Notes under the pieces: model-generated | The model's database searches: none | Told to the model about the DNA's origin: nothing | What the model saw: only the letters and a program-made list of their open reading frames with translations | Program-made: the position numbers and the translations under genes | Shown: one piece after another, positions 33,566 to 41,955 of the stretch | How positions within the stretch are numbered: position 1 is the stretch's first letter | How the letters are laid out: every line of letters starts with the position of its first letter | NCBI RefSeq assembly: GCF_000403435.2 | Contig: NZ_KE159711.1 | Coordinates: forward strand, 1-56,601 | Length of the DNA: 56,601 nucleotides | Origin: Oscillibacter sp. 1-3 | GTDB taxonomy: Bacteria; Bacillota; Clostridia; Oscillospirales; Oscillospiraceae | Direction of reading: 5' to 3'

Positions 33566-34330
33566 ATGAACTTTTCGGATTTGCTCGGCATTGAGTTTAT
33601 GAAAGTGAAACGCTCAAAGATCGTTCCGCTGATTTTTATTGCCCCGCTGCTAGTAGTGGCCTCCGGGGTGGCCGCATTAAGCCGGTACTTCACTCCGGAG
33701 TACACCAACGCATGGCCTGCTATGTTTATTCAAAGCGCCTTGGTCTACGCCTACTATCTGCTGCCGTTCAGCATGATCGTGGTATGCGTGATGATTGCGG
33801 GGCGGGAAACGCAGAACAATGGCATCCTGAAAATGCTGGCCCTGCCGGTCAGCCGGAAAGCCCTTTCCCTGACAAAATTTTGTGTCCTGATGTTCTATCT
33901 GCTCATGGAAATGGTTGTCTTTCTGGTTGTGTTCGTAGTCGCCGGTATGCTGGCCGCTTCCATAATAGGTATTACGGAAACATTGCCCGTTCTCTATCTT
34001 CTGAAATGGTGCGTGGGGCTGTTTCTGACCATGCTTCCCTGCTTGGCGGCGATGTGGGCCATCACGGTGTTGTTTGAAAAACCTTTGCTTTCCGTGGGGC
34101 TAAACCTGCTGCTGGTTATCCCCGGTACTCTGGCCGCCAACACGCCGCTCTGGATTGCTTATCCCTACTGTTACAGCGGCTATCTGGTGTCCTGCTCCCT
34201 GCACGATTTTACGGCGGAAACCTCTGATGCCGCATTTGCGTTGATGCCTTTCCTGCCCTGTGCAATCGCTGTATTCGCTGCTCTGCTTGCCCTGTCAATT
34301 ACACGATTTGGAAAAAAGGAAATGATGTAA
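33566..34330 (+). CDS. ABC-2 permease, lantibiotic-immunity type
   Basis: A 254-residue membrane protein with six predicted segments. The start MNFSDLLGIEFMKVKRSKIV and the block RETQNNGILKMLALPVSRKA are typical of the permeases of peptide-resistance ABC transporters. The ATG has taagggggagccac upstream. It looks intact, but the ATPase and the sister permease before it are broken, so the module is unlikely to transport by itself unless it borrows the ATPase encoded at 18441-19364 (speculation). The 99-residue membrane protein follows after 4 bp. Confidence 0.85.
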   Translation: MNFSDLLGIEFMKVKRSKIVPLIFIAPLLVVASGVAALSRYFTPEYTNAWPAMFIQSALVYAYYLLPFSMIVVCVMIAGRETQNNGILKMLALPVSRKALSLTKFCVLMFYLLMEMVVFLVVFVVAGMLAASIIGITETLPVLYLLKWCVGLFLTMLPCLAAMWAITVLFEKPLLSVGLNLLLVIPGTLAANTPLWIAYPYCYSGYLVSCSLHDFTAETSDAAFALMPFLPCAIAVFAALLALSITRFGKKEMM

Positions 34331-34334
34331 TCGT

Positions 34335-34634
34335 ATGGAAGTCACAAAGAAACTGCAAAAGCTCAGTCTGGCAGCTCTGATTATCAGTCTGCTGCCGCTG
34401 GCAACCCTTGTTCCGGTGTTTCTGAAAATTACCCTGCCGGATGGTGTACGCATGGTTTGGGCGATCTGCAACATCGTCCTTGTGCTGGCGGGCCTCCTGC
34501 TCTCCGTGATCTGCGTAAAGAACGAGGAAAGCCGGAGCGCTGTCAATATCATGTCCACGGTAATTAGCGTGGCGCTGGTGCTGATGATGCTGGGGATTGT
34601 CGCCCTTGCTCTGCTTCTCAACTTCTTGCAGTAA
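34335..34634 (+). CDS. Small membrane protein, three helices
   Basis: A 99-residue hydrophobic protein with three predicted membrane segments (LAALIISLLPLATLVPVFL, WAICNIVLVLAGLLLSVICV, TVISVALVLMMLGIVALALL). No family recognised. It starts 4 bp after the permease stop, so it was probably an accessory or immunity subunit of that transporter. The ribosome site is inside the end of the permease (aaaaaaggaaatgatgtaatcgt). Confidence 0.6.
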   Translation: MEVTKKLQKLSLAALIISLLPLATLVPVFLKITLPDGVRMVWAICNIVLVLAGLLLSVICVKNEESRSAVNIMSTVISVALVLMMLGIVALALLLNFLQ

Positions 34635-34674
34635 TAACAGATCGGGAGACTGCCATATAGCCAATATTTGAAAA

Positions 34675-34717
34675 ACTGCCGCACGACGGCAAAAGAAAAA
34701 AGCCGTCGTGCAGCAGT
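34675..34717 (+). terminator. Terminator-like hairpin, intact copy of a repeat
   Basis: A 16-bp stem with one mismatch (34675-34690 with 34702-34717) around an A-rich loop. The core is shared with 24123-24164. It follows the transporter operon by 40 bp. Confidence 0.6.
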
Positions 34718-34835
34718 CTATAATCACGCTCATTTGCGAACGACGGCTTACAAATCAAAGCCGCTGTTCTTTTATCCCCCAAAAGAATGACGCGGCAACG
34801 CTGACAGATACGTCGACTGATAGGAGGCAGCCGCC

Positions 34836-34943
34836 ATGAAGTACATAACCGTTCGACACGATTTGACAGAGTTTGAACCGTCAAAAAAAGCCCGTTCCCC
34901 ACCTGGGGGAACTGCGGCCATGCGGTTATACTATACAGTATAG
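34836..34943 (+). CDS. Possible small peptide, element relic
   Basis: A 35-codon frame beginning MKYITVRHDLTEFEPSKKAR, with taggaggcagccgcc upstream, a very good ribosome site. I recall a similar N-terminus in longer small proteins of conjugative elements, so this may be a truncated one. The second half (SPPGGTAAMRLYYTV) runs into palindromic CTATACAGTATAG and looks accidental. Low confidence as a functional gene. Confidence 0.35.
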   Translation: MKYITVRHDLTEFEPSKKARSPPGGTAAMRLYYTV

Positions 34944-34969
34944 ATATAGCAAACTATACAGTGCAAACC

Positions 34970-35003
34970 GCCCGGCGGGTCTTTAACCTGCCGGGCAATT
35001 TTT
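34970..35003 (+). terminator. Rho-independent terminator
   Basis: The stem gcccggcggg (34970-34979) pairs with cctgccgggc (34987-34996) with one wobble, followed by aattttt. Confidence 0.6.
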
Positions 35004-35142
35004 GTCGTTTCCTGCGGCCCGGAAAATTTTCTTCACTTTTTTCTCTGCGGAAAGCGGTTTTTCGCGCAAAACCTGTACCGCTGAACGCTCTGTTAGCGGA
35101 AAGGGAAAGTACCACCATCCCCCAGCGAAAGGGGGTGAGAAG

Positions 35143-35573
35143 ATGGAAACCAACCCCCGCTACTATGGCGAACGGTACAGGTTTGATGCCTTTTGCAAGA
35201 CCGTGTTGAAGCATGAGGCAATCGACTACATCCGGGAAATGAAGCGGCAGGCCAGCCGGGAAACGTCCTTGGAGCGGCTGCCCCAGACGGCGATGAACAA
35301 GCTGTGTTCGGCTGATGATTACCCCAGCGACAGCACAGCTATGTGTTCTCGTATTGCGGCTGTGACCTGCCGATCAGAAGCCAGCAGGTGGCCGACGCCT
35401 TTGCCGGTCTGCCGGAACAGGAGTAAAGCATTTTGATTTTGCGTCTGGTGCTGGATTTGACAGTCAGTGAGATCGGCGAGGCCCTGAGGCTGTCCCGGAG
35501 TGCCGTCCAGCGGCGCAGAACAAAATCGCTGAATGTCCTGCGGACGAAACTGACAGCGAGGAAAGGAGGTTAG
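35143..35573 (+). pseudogene. Sigma-70 region 4-like factor, inactivated
   Basis: Broken relative of the gene at 4863-5279. It starts METNPRYYGERYRFDAFCKT after gaaagggggtgagaag and is good to CSADDYPSD at about 35332. A frameshift then follows; the true path is SYVFSYCGCDLPIRSQQVAD, AFAGLPEQE. A TAA at 35424-35426 interrupts it (a CAA would be expected by analogy), after which region 4 continues: SILILRLVLDLTVSEIGEAL, LRLSRSAVQRRRTK, to the TAG at 35571. The following small helix-turn-helix gene is intact. Confidence 0.8.
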
Positions 35574-35578
35574 CGCCC

Positions 35579-35815
35579 ATGAAGCGCCGGAAGTACAAGT
35601 ACCGTGAACTGCTGCCGTTGGCGGTGAGCGACGCGGCCCAGGCTGGGGACACTGACGCTGTGGAGCAGGTCTTACGGTACTACGAGGGCTACATAAACAA
35701 GCTCTGTACCCGGACGGTCTATGACGAAAGCGGCTGTCCCCACGCCTGTCTGGACGAGTACATGAAAAGCCGCTTGGAAAACAAGCTCATCCGCGCCATT
35801 CTCGGCGTGAACTGA
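35579..35815 (+). CDS. Small helix-turn-helix protein, second copy
   Basis: A 78-residue relative of the protein at 5266-5523, with the same plan: LLPLAVSDAAQAGDTDAVEQ, YYEGYINKLCTRTVYDESG, then MKSRLENKLIRAIL. The ribosome site aaaggaggttagcgccc lies inside the end of the broken sigma-like gene, so the two were co-translated. It appears intact. Its partner is dead, so a function now is uncertain. Confidence 0.75.
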   Translation: MKRRKYKYRELLPLAVSDAAQAGDTDAVEQVLRYYEGYINKLCTRTVYDESGCPHACLDEYMKSRLENKLIRAILGVN

Positions 35816-35906
35816 TAACCGGCCCCGGCTGGGAGGAACAGCTTACCCTTTCCATGTTCCTCCCGCCTGCGGGCCTTGTCCTGCATTTGGGAAAGGGGGA
35901 AATTAT

Positions 35907-36080
35907 CTGTCAGAAGAACAGACTGAAATCAAAACTGAAATCTGTCAAATCGAATTGCCGCAGGCTATCATAGAAACCTTTGCCCGCTTCCTCGTTCCGG
36001 AGATACGGAAATACTATGACAGCGAACAGGGCCAAGGGGAGTTTACGGAATGGCAGGATGCCCAGGGCAAAACGAAATAA
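35907..36080 (+). CDS. Small acidic element protein with non-standard start
   Basis: A 57-codon acidic frame: SEEQTEIKTEICQIELPQAI, then IIETFARFLVPEIRKYYDSE and FTEWQDAQGKTK. It resembles small element proteins that normally start with ATG. Here the only start near the ribosome site gaaagggggaaattat is a CTG at 35907, so either CTG is used or the start has mutated. A long imperfect hairpin at 35822-35876 lies between it and the previous gene. Function unknown. Confidence 0.45.
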   Translation: MSEEQTEIKTEICQIELPQAIIETFARFLVPEIRKYYDSEQGQGEFTEWQDAQGKTK

Positions 36081-36088
36081 ACCGATAA

Positions 36089-36130
36089 AACAGCGGAGGC
36101 CAAGGCTTTTATACCTTGACCTCCGCTGTT
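36089..36130 (+). terminator. Hairpin terminator
   Basis: The stem aacagcggagg (36089-36099) pairs with 36120-36130, and the inner part ccaagg pairs with ccttg, around an AT loop. It follows the small acidic gene by 8 bp. Confidence 0.6.
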
Positions 36131-36305
36131 CGTTTCGACATCAGAGCCACACCATGACGGCGAAGCCGACTTTGAAATAATGGTGTTCGTCCAATGTCCA
36201 TCTGGAGCACATGCCCATTTTCGAACCCCAAATTGCGGAAGTAAAAATGACGTACCTTGTGGTATAATCGCAGTATATCATAAATTCAACAACAGGAGCG
36301 AGAGC

Positions 36306-37433
36306 ATGGCGAAACGATATACAGACGATTTCAAGTTTCAAGCAGTACAGCAGTATCAAAATGGCGCATCAGCTACTGCGCTTTGTCAGCAGTTGGGTAT
36401 TGCCCGCAGCACGCTATTCCTGTGGGTCAAACAGCACGCTCAAAATAAAACTGACCGTATTTCAAGAGAACAATATTTACTGCAAAAAGAAGTGGAACGG
36501 CTCCGAGCAGAAAATGCGATTTTCAAATCCTGCGGCTGTTCCCCAACATCTCCATTGGCAGTTCGGCTTGCGGCGATCTGTGCCCATAAGGACGAATTCA
36601 GTATCCACGAACTCTGCCGCACTTTGTCTGTACGGCGTTCTACATACTACTATCACACATTGCGTGCTCCCGAGCAAACCCAACTGCAAAAGGAGGATGC
36701 CCACCTGAAACCTGTCATCTCCCAAATTTTTGAAAAAAGCGGCAGGCGATTCGGTGTACGAAGAATTCGGACAAAGTTACTGGAACTTGGATATACAATT
36801 AGCGAACGCAGGACATCCCGCCTGATGAAAGAATTAGGGCTTTCATCAAAAGGGGTAAGACCGCATTTGAATTCAGCGAATGACTGCCAATACCAGTATT
36901 ATCCCAACAAACTCAAACGTCAGTTTCTGACCGATACGCCAAATAAGGTGTGGGTCAGCGATATTACCTACGCTAAAGTCGGCATGGATTTTGTGTATCT
37001 GTGTGTCATCATAGATTTATACTCCCGCAAAGTAATCAGTTACACAGTATCAGAAAATATGGATACCGCTTTGGTGATTGATACATTTCAACAAGCATTT
37101 CTGCTTCGAGGATGCCCAGCCGGAGTCCTGTTCCATAGCGACCAGGGAACACAATATACCTCGTTTCAGTTCCGAAAGCTGTTAAGACAAAATGGCGTCA
37201 CACAATCTTTTTCTGCGCCTGGTTCACCTCACGACAATGCGGTTGCGGAATCCTTTTTCGCCTCAATTAAAAAAGAAGATTTCCGCCGCAACTATTATCC
37301 GACGTTAGATCAATTTCAGGCAGCTGTAGATGCGTATATTGAATTTTATAATGATTATCGTCCACACCAGCGCCTTGGTCAGCTTACGCCAAACCAAGCG
37401 GAGGCGGAGTATCACGCCGCAAAGAGGATATAA
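36306..37433 (+). CDS. IS3-family transposase, single reading frame
   Basis: A 375-residue transposase, quite different from the one at 26192. The N-terminal helix-turn-helix is KRYTDDFKFQAVQQYQNGAS, then LCQQLGIARSTLFLWV, followed by a leucine-zipper stretch (LLQKEVERLRAENAIFKS). The DDE core shows WVSDITYAK (Asp), HSDQGTQYTSFQF (Asp) and DNAVAESFFASIKKE (Glu), with YNDYRPHQRLG near the end. Frames A and B are joined in one frame. The ATG at 36306 has caacaggagcgagagc upstream; a longer frame from 36180 is not needed. All catalytic residues are present. Confidence 0.92.
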   Translation: MAKRYTDDFKFQAVQQYQNGASATALCQQLGIARSTLFLWVKQHAQNKTDRISREQYLLQKEVERLRAENAIFKSCGCSPTSPLAVRLAAICAHKDEFSIHELCRTLSVRRSTYYYHTLRAPEQTQLQKEDAHLKPVISQIFEKSGRRFGVRRIRTKLLELGYTISERRTSRLMKELGLSSKGVRPHLNSANDCQYQYYPNKLKRQFLTDTPNKVWVSDITYAKVGMDFVYLCVIIDLYSRKVISYTVSENMDTALVIDTFQQAFLLRGCPAGVLFHSDQGTQYTSFQFRKLLRQNGVTQSFSAPGSPHDNAVAESFFASIKKEDFRRNYYPTLDQFQAAVDAYIEFYNDYRPHQRLGQLTPNQAEAEYHAAKRI

Positions 37434-37436
37434 GAA

Positions 37437-37490
37437 AATGCCTACAGAAACAAGCAGTCCGAAAAGACTGTCCAGTTTACTGTAGGCATT
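37437..37490 (+). terminator. Hairpin at the right end of the IS
   Basis: An outer 11-bp stem (aatgcctacag at 37437-37447 with 37480-37490) and an inner CAGTC/GACTG stem. It lies 4 bp after the transposase stop and a few bases before the ssrA 3' end. Confidence 0.5.
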
Positions 37491-37495
37491 CCATT

Positions 37496-37858
37496 TGGTG
37501 GAGGTGGGGGGAGTTGAACCCCCGTCCGAAAGCACTTTAACGGGATGTTCTCCGGGCGCAGACGATTATTGCGGAAGTCTTCCTTCCTGTTCCCCTTCCA
37601 GACGGCAAACCGTCACGCCGTCAGGTCAGGTGAGCTTCATGATGTGTGGCACGGGCAAAGCTTACCGTACGCACATTTACCGCTAAACGACGCCCTTCCC
37701 GGCTCGCGGTCCTTCCGGGTCGGACGGCCGCCTTTAATTAGGCAGCAACAGCAACAGTGTTGTTGTTATTTGATTTATAAATTGCCCGTTTTATGGCGGT
37801 CAGGCGCCGCCGCCCGCTGATCCCGCCTCCATACCCCCGTCGAAACCGGTACACCCCC
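37496..37858 (-). ncRNA. ssrA: tmRNA (ssrA)
   Basis: Transfer-messenger RNA, which rescues stalled ribosomes together with SmpB. The 5' end GGGGGTGTACCGGTTTCGAC (from 37858) pairs its first seven bases with the 3' acceptor CACCTCC, before A and an encoded CCA at 37496-37498. The T-arm GGGTTCAACTCCCC is clear. The tag frame most likely resumes at GCA (complement of 37777-37779) and reads AIYKSNNNNTVAVAA then TAA TTAA; the end AVAA is usual for such tags. The resume point is my best reading. The smpB gene lies 2.6 kb away on the same strand. The island joins it at the 3' end, a known integration hot spot. Confidence 0.93.
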
Positions 37859-38075
37859 TCGTCGGGGCAAAATCCGCTTCACTCCGCTCCCGCCTTACGG
37901 CGAAAACTGCGCTCCGCTCCTTTGCCCCTCCTCTTCCCGCGCGGCTTGCTCCTCTGGACTCACGCGGGAGACCGCCGAGGCAAGAGTATCTCCTCTTTTT
38001 AGGATTTGCATCAAAGCGGAGAGGCACGGGCTTGAGATTGGTATCTATGAGGTACTGCGGGAAACTGCTACTTGA

Positions 38076-38113
38076 AATCGTAACACATTTCTCTGTCGAA
38101 ATGTGTTACGATT
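38076..38113. repeat. 15-bp palindrome with an exact Spo0A box in its loop
   Basis: Bases 38076-38090 and 38099-38113 are perfect complements around ctctgtcg. TGTCGAAA at 38094-38101, an exact 0A consensus, spans loop and right arm. It sits in the 275-bp gap between ssrA and the oxidoreductase gene; it could be the terminator of the latter or a regulatory site. Confidence 0.5.
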
Positions 38114-38133
38114 CCGTGACATTTTCATTTTTG

Positions 38134-38892
38134 TCAGGTTTTCGCAAATTTTACCATCAGTTTTACCGGCATGACCTTGGCCAGCAGGCGGTAGAACTTG
38201 TAGAAAAGCCTGGGCGTGTAGATGGTGCGGCCCTCTTTGGCGGCCCGCAGGGCACCCGCCGCTACCCGGACCTGATCGCAGTAGGGCAGCAGCTCAAACA
38301 TCTTCGAGTTGCCTGCGATGTTTCCGGCCTTCAGGAACTCCGTGGCCATGGGGCCGGGGCACACCGCCGTAACGGTGATGCCCTGCGGGCGCAGCTCCTC
38401 CGCCGCGCCCACGGTGTAGGCGGAGACATAAGCCTTGGAGGCGGAGTAGACCGTCATGCGGGGATTGGGGCAGAAGGCGGCGATGGAGGATACGTTCAAA
38501 ATCCGCCCGCCTCCGGGCATGTAGGGCACCGCCATGTTGGTGACGGCGGTGAGGGCCCGCAGGTTCAGATCCACCATGCGGGTCTGGGAGGCGGTGTCCG
38601 CCTCGCCAATGCGGCCCAGGTAGCCGCAGCCGGCGTTGTTTACCAGCAGGCACACCTCCGGCCGGTCTTCCGCCAGCTTCTCCTGAAGCCGCACAAAGCT
38701 CATGGGGTCGCACAGGTCCATATCCAGGCAGACGGCCTCCTTTCCGGGCAGGGACTCCGCCAGCTTCGTCAGGCGGTCCGCCCGGCGGGCGATCAGCCAG
38801 CAGCACTCAATCTCGGGAAACACATCCCACAGCTGCCGGACGATCTCCCGGCCCAGACCCGCGGACGCTCCGGTGATGATAGCGGTTTTCAT
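38134..38892 (-). CDS. SDR-family NAD(P)-dependent oxidoreductase
   Basis: A 252-residue short-chain dehydrogenase. The nucleotide-binding motif is TGASAGLGREIVRQL (TGxxxGxG), the NNAG motif is LLVNNAGCGYLG, and the catalytic residues are Ser in NVSSIAAF, and Tyr and Lys in VYSASKAYV (YxxxK). PGPMATEF is the usual cofactor-contacting loop. The RR at the end of strand 2 (IARRADRL) suggests a preference for NADPH. The substrate cannot be read from the sequence. It ends 275 bp from ssrA and follows the cyclophilin gene on the same strand. Confidence 0.9.
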   Translation of the reverse strand: MKTAIITGASAGLGREIVRQLWDVFPEIECCWLIARRADRLTKLAESLPGKEAVCLDMDLCDPMSFVRLQEKLAEDRPEVCLLVNNAGCGYLGRIGEADTASQTRMVDLNLRALTAVTNMAVPYMPGGGRILNVSSIAAFCPNPRMTVYSASKAYVSAYTVGAAEELRPQGITVTAVCPGPMATEFLKAGNIAGNSKMFELLPYCDQVRVAAGALRAAKEGRTIYTPRLFYKFYRLLAKVMPVKLMVKFAKT

Positions 38893-38941
38893 AAAGCGCC
38901 TCCTCTATGAATCATTGAATGGTTCGGATGGATGGAGACCC

Positions 38942-39469
38942 TCAGTGGGTCTCGGGAGCGGGGTACTCCACGCCGTGGGTGCCCACCTTGACGGACTGGA
39001 TGACCACCGGCTTTTTGGGCTTGTCGTCCATCATGTTCCGGGGCACCCGGGAGATGGCGACGGCGTGGTCCGTACCGTCGATGATCTGGCCGAAGGCGGC
39101 GTACTGGCCGTCCAAATGGGGGGCCGGGGCCACCATGATGAAGAACTGGCTCCCGGCGGAATTGGGGGCCATGGTGCGGGCCATGGACAGCACGCCGGTG
39201 GTGTGGGCCAGGTCGTTCTGGGCAAATCCGTTGCCGGAGAACTCCCCATCGATCTCGTAGCCGGGACCGCCCGTGCCGGTGCCATCGGGGCAGCCGCCCT
39301 GGATCATGAAGCCGGGGATCACCCGGTGAAAGGTCAGGCCGTCATAAAAGCCCTTGCCGGCCAGAGAGATGAAGTTGTTCACCGTGTTAGGGGCCTTTTC
39401 CGGGTACAGCTCGGCGGTCATAACCTTGCCGTCCTCCATGGTGATGGTGACAATGGGATGGTTGGACAT
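38942..39469 (-). CDS. Cyclophilin-type peptidyl-prolyl isomerase
   Basis: A 175-residue cytoplasmic cyclophilin; no signal peptide. It speeds cis-trans isomerisation of proline bonds. The family blocks are present: NNFISLAGKGFYDGLTFHRV with the active-site Arg (FHRV), GFMIQGGCPDGTGTGGPGYE, AGSQFFIMVAPAPHLDGQYA and AFGQIIDGTD. The start MSNHPIVTITMEDGKVMTAE is typical of the short bacterial PpiB forms. It precedes the oxidoreductase by 49 bp. High GC codon use fits resident genes. Confidence 0.93.
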   Translation of the reverse strand: MSNHPIVTITMEDGKVMTAELYPEKAPNTVNNFISLAGKGFYDGLTFHRVIPGFMIQGGCPDGTGTGGPGYEIDGEFSGNGFAQNDLAHTTGVLSMARTMAPNSAGSQFFIMVAPAPHLDGQYAAFGQIIDGTDHAVAISRVPRNMMDDKPKKPVVIQSVKVGTHGVEYPAPETH

Positions 39470-39597
39470 ATCGTTTTATTCCTTTCTGGGCGCTCACAGT
39501 TTGGGGAGCGCGGTCTGATGTAGTCAACGCGCAAGGACGCCGCCCCTTCGGCAGGGCCGACTGGTCCGCCGGCTGAATATCCGCGGTCTGCGGCTCT

Positions 39598-40443
39598 TCA
39601 AATGCGCTGGCGATAGATGACATTGTGGTCCGTCAGGAAGTCCATAAACTGGGGGCCAAAATCGTCCCGCATACTGAACTTCGCCAAGGTTTTGCCCTTC
39701 TTGTCATACAAGATGTAACACTCGTCGGAGCGATGGAAGCAAAAGCCGCCCACATCCTCCGGGCGCAGCTCCCGGAAGCAGCCAAAGGTGATGATCCGCA
39801 TCCGGTCTCCCTCCACGGCGAGGACGGGCGGAAAGAGCTGCCCCTTCGCCAGCGCCAGAACCCAGGGACCGGCGATCAGAATGATAATGACCGCCAGCAG
39901 AATGTCCAGGCTCCACGCCGCCCGGGAGCCGCTGAGAATCGCCACGGCGGGAAAGCCGAAGAGGAACAGCAGCAGCCCCAGGCCCAGCCCCAGGGCGATC
40001 CACACCCCGATGGGCTCGGTCCGCCGGAGCTGGAGCGTGAAACGGGGGCCGAACGCCTTTTCCATATCCGTGTGGCGGATGGTCTCGTCGTTTTCCTCCG
40101 GGCCCGCGGGAACAGGCTCCAGAGGCTGGCCGTCGGGGCGGTAAAAGGGCACGCCCTGACTGCGCAGGTACTGGAGGAAGACCTGCCCGTTTTTCTCCCC
40201 TGTGGTAAAGCGGCAGAGGGTCTCGCCCTGCGCGTCAAACAGCACGTTTTCAAAGCTTCTGCCCCTGGGGCGGCGGACGGTGAGGCCCGCCGCCTGCCGG
40301 ATGAAAAAGGTCCGTCCCTTCCGCAGCGGAGGCTCCACACGGACAACGGGACCCTGGACAATAATCACCCGTCCCCCGCCTCCCTCGTTTACCTTGAAGG
40401 AGGCGGGAACCGTCAGTCCAGCGCCGGTGCAGGCCGCCATCAT
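39598..40443 (-). CDS. Membrane protein with two helices and similar repeated domains
   Basis: A 281-residue hypothetical protein. Two adjacent membrane segments at about 145-195 (VWIALGLGLGLLLFLFGFPA, SLDILLAVIIILIAGPWVLA) split two soluble parts. Both parts contain a similar motif (LFDAQGETLCRFTTGEKNGQ and LYDKKGKTLAKFSMRDDFGP), each followed by a phrase like FLQYLRSQGVPFY or FMDFLTDHNVIYR, so the two halves look like duplicated PH-like domains (inference). The ATG at 40443 overlaps the smpB stop (ATGA), so it is coupled to smpB. Function unknown. Confidence 0.7.
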   Translation of the reverse strand: MMAACTGAGLTVPASFKVNEGGGGRVIIVQGPVVRVEPPLRKGRTFFIRQAAGLTVRRPRGRSFENVLFDAQGETLCRFTTGEKNGQVFLQYLRSQGVPFYRPDGQPLEPVPAGPEENDETIRHTDMEKAFGPRFTLQLRRTEPIGVWIALGLGLGLLLFLFGFPAVAILSGSRAAWSLDILLAVIIILIAGPWVLALAKGQLFPPVLAVEGDRMRIITFGCFRELRPEDVGGFCFHRSDECYILYDKKGKTLAKFSMRDDFGPQFMDFLTDHNVIYRQRI

Positions 40444-40898
40444 CGGGACTTCATGGCCCGCTCCATCTCCCGCTTGGCGTCCCGCTGGGCGGCGGCGTCC
40501 CGCTTGTCGTAGTTCTTCTTGCCCTTGCACAGACCGATCTCCACCTTAACCCGCGCGTCCTTGAAGTACACGGACAGGGGCACCAGGGTGTAGCCGTCCT
40601 GCTTGACAAGGGCGTGGAGCTTGCGGATCTCCCGGCGGTGCATCAGCAGCCGCCGGACACGGATGGGGTCCTTGTTGAAGATGTTGCCCTTCTCATAGGG
40701 GGAGATGTGCATTCCGTGGACGAACAGCTCCCCATCCTTCACGGTGCAGTAGGCGTCCTTCAGGTTCAGCGTGCCGGCCCGGATGGACTTGACCTCCGTG
40801 CCCGCCAGCTCGATGCCGGCCTCGTATTTCTCCTCCACATAGTAGTCGTGGAAGGCCTTGCGGTTCTGCGCCGCGGTCTTGATCCCCTTTTTTTCCAT
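40440..40898 (-). CDS. smpB: SsrA-binding protein SmpB
   Basis: A 152-residue protein that binds tmRNA and brings it to stalled ribosomes. Recognisable parts are NRKAFHDYYVEEKYEAGIEL, then GTEVKSIRAGTLNLKDAYC, PYEKGNIFNKDPIRVRRLLM and VEIGLCKGKKNYDKRDAAAQ, with the basic C-terminal tail KREMERAMKS. Normal length. The ATG at 40898 has gaaagaggtgagtccc upstream; a longer frame from 40982 would overlap the recombinase. It lies 2.6 kb from ssrA, with three genes in between on the same strand, an often-kept neighbourhood. Confidence 0.96.
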   Translation of the reverse strand: MEKKGIKTAAQNRKAFHDYYVEEKYEAGIELAGTEVKSIRAGTLNLKDAYCTVKDGELFVHGMHISPYEKGNIFNKDPIRVRRLLMHRREIRKLHALVKQDGYTLVPLSVYFKDARVKVEIGLCKGKKNYDKRDAAAQRDAKREMERAMKSR

Positions 40899-40978
40899 GG
40901 GACTCACCTCTTTCGCCGGGGGTGCCGAATCAAAGTATACCACATTCCCTAAGAATATACCACATTTTTCCCCGGGCT

Positions 40979-41892
<914 letters not shown>

Positions 41893-41955
41893 ATGTGTGA
41901 CTGGAAGCAGCTGAGCGGAGAGAGAAAGCGTCCCTCTCCGCCGGAGACGGCATAA
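41893..41955 (+). CDS. 20-residue leader peptide coupled to the lysozyme gene
   Basis: A short frame MCDWKQLSGERKRPSPPETA with the strong site caaggaggtatgccgg upstream. Its TAA overlaps the ATG of the lysozyme gene (TAATG at 41953-41957). The lysozyme start has only a weak site of its own, so its translation probably depends on ribosomes ending on the leader. It is too short for most gene finders. It may have only this coupling role. Confidence 0.5.
   Translation: MCDWKQLSGERKRPSPPETA

Larger units (their letters stand above)
36184..37493 (+). mobile_element. IS3-family element abutting the ssrA 3' end
   Basis: Approximate limits. The right end (37493, ending CA) is 3 bp from the CCA of ssrA. 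Its inverted complement starts TGGAATGCC; the best left partner starts TGTTCG at 36184, with CTGGA at the same offset, but the similarity is weak. Left boundary uncertain by tens of bp. Confidence 0.55.
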
